Of a stretch of 16,382 bases of DNA, positions 13,838 through 16,382 are shown one piece after another. Numbering within the stretch: the stretch's first letter is position 1; every line of letters starts with the position of its first letter. A program made the position numbers and the translations under genes. Location: assembly GCA_934418295.1 (NCBI GenBank), contig CAKRWZ010000042.1, forward strand, positions 1 through 16,382, read 5' to 3'. This stretch comes from an uncultured Mediterraneibacter sp. Lineage in GTDB: Bacteria; Bacillota; Clostridia; Lachnospirales; Lachnospiraceae. Under the pieces are notes generated by a model. It ran no database searches and had not been told where the DNA came from. It saw only the letters and a program-made list of their open reading frames with translations.

Positions 13838-14388
13838 TCATTTCGCTGCAAAACTCTTTGCGGACTTTTTCTTCTTATTCTTGCCTTCATCATCTCCCAA
13901 CATATCCGGCAAAAAAACAAGCAACACCAAAACAACAGCAAAACCGATTGCAAGATAAAGCCCCGGCGGATTTTGTACAAAGTGGGCAAAGTATCCGAGA
14001 TAGGGGATCGCAAATACCGGCTTGCCGATAATATTTTTATAGTGCACAGGTGTACCATCTGCTGTTTCGTTGGCATCCCCCTGTGTGCGGAAACGCAAAA
14101 CGCTGCTATCCTCTTCATCCGGAATAATCTCAATAATCCGGTGAGTCGCAACGGTATCCTCATCTGCCATAAAGGTAATTGCATCGCCGACTTTTAACTC
14201 CTTTATATCTATGCTTTTTACATACAGCAGAGATCCCGTCGGATATGTAGGTTCCATAGAACCGGAAACAACCGCATAAGTTTTTATTCCCACCAAACGA
14301 ACGCCTACCAATGCGATAGCAAGAAGAACAACCAACGCAACAAGAATTCTTCTGACGACATTCCATATTTTTTTAAGTTCCTGCTCAT
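13838..14388 (-). CDS. sipW: SipW-type signal peptidase I, start region out of frame at an A7 run
   Basis: The catalytic Ser lies in VVSGSMEPTYPTGSL, and the partner residue is His (TVATHRI) instead of Lys, as in SipW/archaeal-type peptidases. A C-terminal membrane helix (YLAIGFAVVLVLLVFLP) ends in a basic tail. It should process the TasA-like proteins encoded just downstream. The only good start is ATG 14388 with AGGGGG 9 nt upstream (MSRNLKK...), but it is out of frame with the body: the run at 14368-14374 has seven A on the coding strand, and eight would give MSRNLKKIWNVVRRIL directly joined. The in-frame alternative is TTG 14335, which shortens the first helix. Confidence 0.75.
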
Positions 14389-14504
14389 TCTTGTTATCCC
14401 CCTTAGTTTTTAAACAATAGTTCCCCTACTTTTCTAGCCTCTTTATTCTCGCATCCCCCGAAAAAACGCTCCATTTAGGGAGTTGCACACCCTCATTGGC
14501 TCCG

Positions 14505-14533
14505 ATTACACTATGCTCTTTTTACATTTTCAA
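14505..14533 (-). promoter_or_regulatory. Putative promoter of the sipW locus
   Basis: Minus-strand TTGAAA (14533-14528) and TGTAAT (14510-14505) have a 17-bp spacer, giving a leader of about 110 nt before ATG 14388. A short CTCC/GGAG stem followed by CG and six T residues lies in that leader (about 14459-14486), a weak attenuator candidate. Confidence 0.6.
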
Positions 14534-14915
14534 CTTGTTTTTAATAATTACTAATGTAATTTTTTACTATTATTCAGTTTTTAAATATTTTAATCCAAAT
14601 ATTTGTGTGCAGAACCACAAATTCATGCCGGTTTCGCGGACATCTCACTCTTCTGTATCTTTTATTTCTTCTGACGTTGTTTGGAAATTTTTCTTGAATA
14701 CCTTTTGACAAAAACCGAAGCGATTTTATTACCTTAGTTTGATTAGCTTAATTACTTTGATTTGATTTTTGATAGTTTGCATTTTAAAACAACTCTGCTT
14801 CAGATACAATACTTTTTCAGAACTATCGTCAGACACTTTCCAACAAATTCTGCGTTGATCATCGGTTTCAAATGCTTCCAGATAATCACCGGAAGTGCCA
14901 AACGGCACAGCGCTA
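14534..14915. other. AT-rich intergenic region with a possible minus-strand coding remnant
   Basis: No convincing gene was seen. A minus-strand frame from ATG 14950 to 14729 reads VPFGTSGDYLEAFETDD and ICWKVSDDSSEKVLYLKQS, which looks protein-like, but it has no SD and overlaps the cobW-side terminator. It may be a relic. The + strand frames are hydrophobic products of AT-rich DNA. A weak hairpin (AAAATC/GGTTTT) lies near 14709-14728. Confidence 0.4.
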
Positions 14916-14943
14916 AAAACAGCGGTTATACAACCGCTGTTTT
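14911..14943 (-). terminator. Terminator downstream of the CobW gene
   Basis: AAAACAGCGGTT (14916-14927) pairs perfectly over 12 bp with AACCGCTGTTTT (14932-14943) around a 4-nt loop. On the minus strand it ends in five T residues. It starts 63 bp after the stop of the GTPase gene and could also work weakly on the + strand. Confidence 0.85.
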
Positions 14944-15005
14944 CTACCATATCTTGTATTTTATTTTTTATAAGTTGTTTTATTTGTATTTTTAAGGAAA
15001 ATACC

Positions 15006-15956
15006 TTAATTAAAGTATACCATCTCCGGCACTTTTTCTGCCGATTCTGCGCTGACTGCATACAGCACCGGACCGACGCCGCGGTATGCCGCAACGTGGT
15101 GGAATTTCACTTTTGCTTTAATCTTCATCCATGCACCGATCTTCATCGGTGCTGTTTCTGTGCTTTTACAGATGTAGCCGATAAACGTCGTATCATCTGC
15201 GCAGCAAGTCATGGCCATACGTCCCGGCATAAAATATTCTTTCGGAAAGCCTTTCGGTTTCATCACTCTGGCCGTGATCTCTACGACCTTTCCTTTGTAC
15301 CGCTCCGGATGATCCATCATGTCTACATACCAAATGCCGTAATCTTCATTGGCAATCTCGATCACCGGCGCTTCCAGATCGTAAGGAACGCTGCCCTCAA
15401 AAATATCGTCGATCTCACCCTCCTCATTTTCAAAGACCACTTCCGCCTGAGGGCTGACCACTTTCACGCTTCTCCGATAGCCCGCCAAAGGCGGAATCTT
15501 TGTACAGCGGTTAAATAAAACCAGCTCTGCATCACGGATCATTTCTACAAACAAAGGCTTCATGTTTGCCATATATACATCAAAGGTCTCCGCATCCACC
15601 GTCGTCAACTTCTGGGTGATCCCCCAGCCTTCCGGCAATTCCAGGGCCTCAAAATCACTGACTTTCCACATACCGTTGTATTCTACGATGACACGCTCCG
15701 GATGATACTGTTCTTCCAGCTCCTGAAGTTTTTTCTCCGTCAGTTCTTCCTGATCTTCGATCCGCACGATCTTCACACCGTTCTCCCGGAAAAGCTTCTT
15801 CTCGTCATATTCTTCCTCTCCTTCTTCACAAAGGATCAAAAGGGTCAATCCATCGATCTGAAAGTAATCCTGGCTCAATGTAAACTTCAAGAATTGCGTT
15901 TTCCCGCTGTCCAGAAAACCGGTCATCAAATAGACCATTACTCTTGGTTCTTCCAT
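15006..15956 (-). CDS. CobW/P47K-family GTPase with C-terminal YcgQ-like (TIGR03943/DUF1980) domain
   Basis: Walker A is GFLDSGKT (13-20), the family signature position. The nucleotide-base motif looks like NRCTK. After about residue 190, a segment with DHPERYKGKVVEITARVM and FMPGRMAMTCCADDTTFIGY resembles the domain of YcgQ-type proteins that partner permeases. The usual CobW metal-binding CxCC motif is absent; the corresponding region reads LLILCEEGEEEYD. I choose ATG 15956 with an AAGGAG SD, giving 316 residues; an in-frame upstream ATG at 15980 overlaps the previous gene. CobW proteins use GTP to deliver metals such as zinc or cobalt. It lies 10 bp after another CobW-family gene. Confidence 0.85.
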   Translation of the reverse strand: MEEPRVMVYLMTGFLDSGKTQFLKFTLSQDYFQIDGLTLLILCEEGEEEYDEKKLFRENGVKIVRIEDQEELTEKKLQELEEQYHPERVIVEYNGMWKVSDFEALELPEGWGITQKLTTVDAETFDVYMANMKPLFVEMIRDAELVLFNRCTKIPPLAGYRRSVKVVSPQAEVVFENEEGEIDDIFEGSVPYDLEAPVIEIANEDYGIWYVDMMDHPERYKGKVVEITARVMKPKGFPKEYFMPGRMAMTCCADDTTFIGYICKSTETAPMKIGAWMKIKAKVKFHHVAAYRGVGPVLYAVSAESAEKVPEMVYFN

Positions 15957-15966
15957 TTTCCTCTCC

Positions 15967-16382
15967 TTATGCCTGTCCAAACAGTTCTTTCAGCTTTTCT
16001 TCCTGAAGTTTTGCTCCTATCACACAGATCCGGCCTGTATAATCCGGCGCTCCGCTGCGGATTTCTTCCTCACCCGGAACCATGTCAAAATAGATCCACT
16101 CTCCGTCCGGTGACGGAACCATACCCTTTGCACGCAGGATCTGTCCGTACACTTCTTCGTTTCCGAGGGCTTTCAGAATCTCGGTCAGCTGTTCTTTCGT
16201 ATATTTATGAATGGTCTCACAGCCCCAGCTGGAGAACACTTCATCTGCATGATGGTGGCCATGATGATCATGGTGATGATCATGACCGCAGCCACACTCC
16301 TCATGATCATGGTGATGATGGTGCTCGTGCTCCTCGTGGTCATGGTCGTGATGGTGCTCGTGCTCCTCGTGGTCATGGTCGT
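15967..16382 (-). CDS. CobW-family GTPase, C-terminal part with His-rich metal-binding linker (truncated by window edge)
   Basis: The frame is open through the right edge. It begins with a His/Asp/Glu-rich stretch of about 45 residues (repeats of the type HDHDHEEHEHH, plus a CGCGHDHHHDHHGHHH segment), then the CobW C-terminal domain: FSSWGCETIHKYTKEQLTEI, LRAKGMVPSPDGEWIYFDMV, and a conserved-looking GRICVIGAKLQEEKLKELF end. Such His-rich linkers bind zinc, nickel or cobalt. The GTPase domain with Walker A would lie beyond the window. It is cotranscribed with the second CobW gene downstream. Confidence 0.88.
   Translation of the reverse strand, partial: DHDHEEHEHHHDHDHEEHEHHHHHDHEECGCGHDHHHDHHGHHHADEVFSSWGCETIHKYTKEQLTEILKALGNEEVYGQILRAKGMVPSPDGEWIYFDMVPGEEEIRSGAPDYTGRICVIGAKLQEEKLKELFGQA
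16321..16382 (-). repeat. 33-bp tandem repeat encoding the His-rich linker
   Basis: A 33-bp unit starting GTGCTCGTGCTCCTCGTGGT (+ strand) is repeated identically at 16321 and 16354 and continues past the edge. It corresponds to 11 codons (EEHEHHHDHDH type), so copy-number change keeps the frame. Confidence 0.85.

Noticed and set aside
14496..14708. 70-aa + strand hydrophobic frame
   Set aside because: It is AT-rich Phe/Tyr/Ile sequence with no SD, and it overlaps the predicted minus-strand promoter of the sipW locus.

Overview
The window looks like a chromosomal segment of a low-to-mid GC anaerobic Firmicute, most probably Lachnospiraceae (Clostridia). This rests on the Clostridia-type SipW/TasA-like locus, purine-rich Shine-Dalgarno (SD) sequences, a paired CobW locus, and a Clostridia-type conserved hypothetical upstream of dapF. 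It rests on recognising protein sequences by eye, with no database search. Apart from the first gene, everything reads on the minus strand.

Layout by + coordinates. 1-763: 3' part of an M20 metallopeptidase gene (+). 874-2264: dapF and a conserved hypothetical gene, with a strong dapF promoter over the hypothetical gene's stop codon. 2389-2632: the 3' third of a polysaccharide deacetylase (NodB/PdaB-like) gene. 2625-11171: an approximately 8.54 kb segment carrying a complete-looking F1Fo-ATP synthase operon (atpB-E-F-A-G-D-C, no atpH/delta), a leader region with a terminator hairpin and 70-bp repeats, a large serine recombinase and a small gene translationally coupled to it. 11172-11686: the 5' two thirds of the same deacetylase gene. 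11786-13780: an XRE-type regulator, a WecB-type epimerase with a large in-frame internal deletion, and two surface-protein genes broken by internal deletions. 13838-14388: a SipW-type signal peptidase gene whose start region is out of frame at an A7 run. 15006-16382: two CobW-family GTPase genes, one running off the right edge.

The central observation is that the two deacetylase fragments share an 8-bp direct repeat (TATCCACA at 2625-2632 and 11164-11171). Joining them there restores one uninterrupted 252-residue frame and rebuilds NodB catalytic motif 4 (DVDSLDW). The two element ends, joined the other way, form a 34-bp near-palindrome centred on a GA dinucleotide, as expected of an attP site for a large serine recombinase. 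The simplest reading is that the ATP synthase operon is cargo of an excisable, recombinase-encoding element inserted in a deacetylase gene. The organisation resembles skin-type elements that interrupt sporulation genes. No terminator was seen between the deacetylase promoter and the recombinase, so the host gene's promoter may drive the recombinase.

The region 12127-14388 looks like a decaying surface-protein/SipW locus. The repeated internal deletions there could be real, or could be assembly errors.
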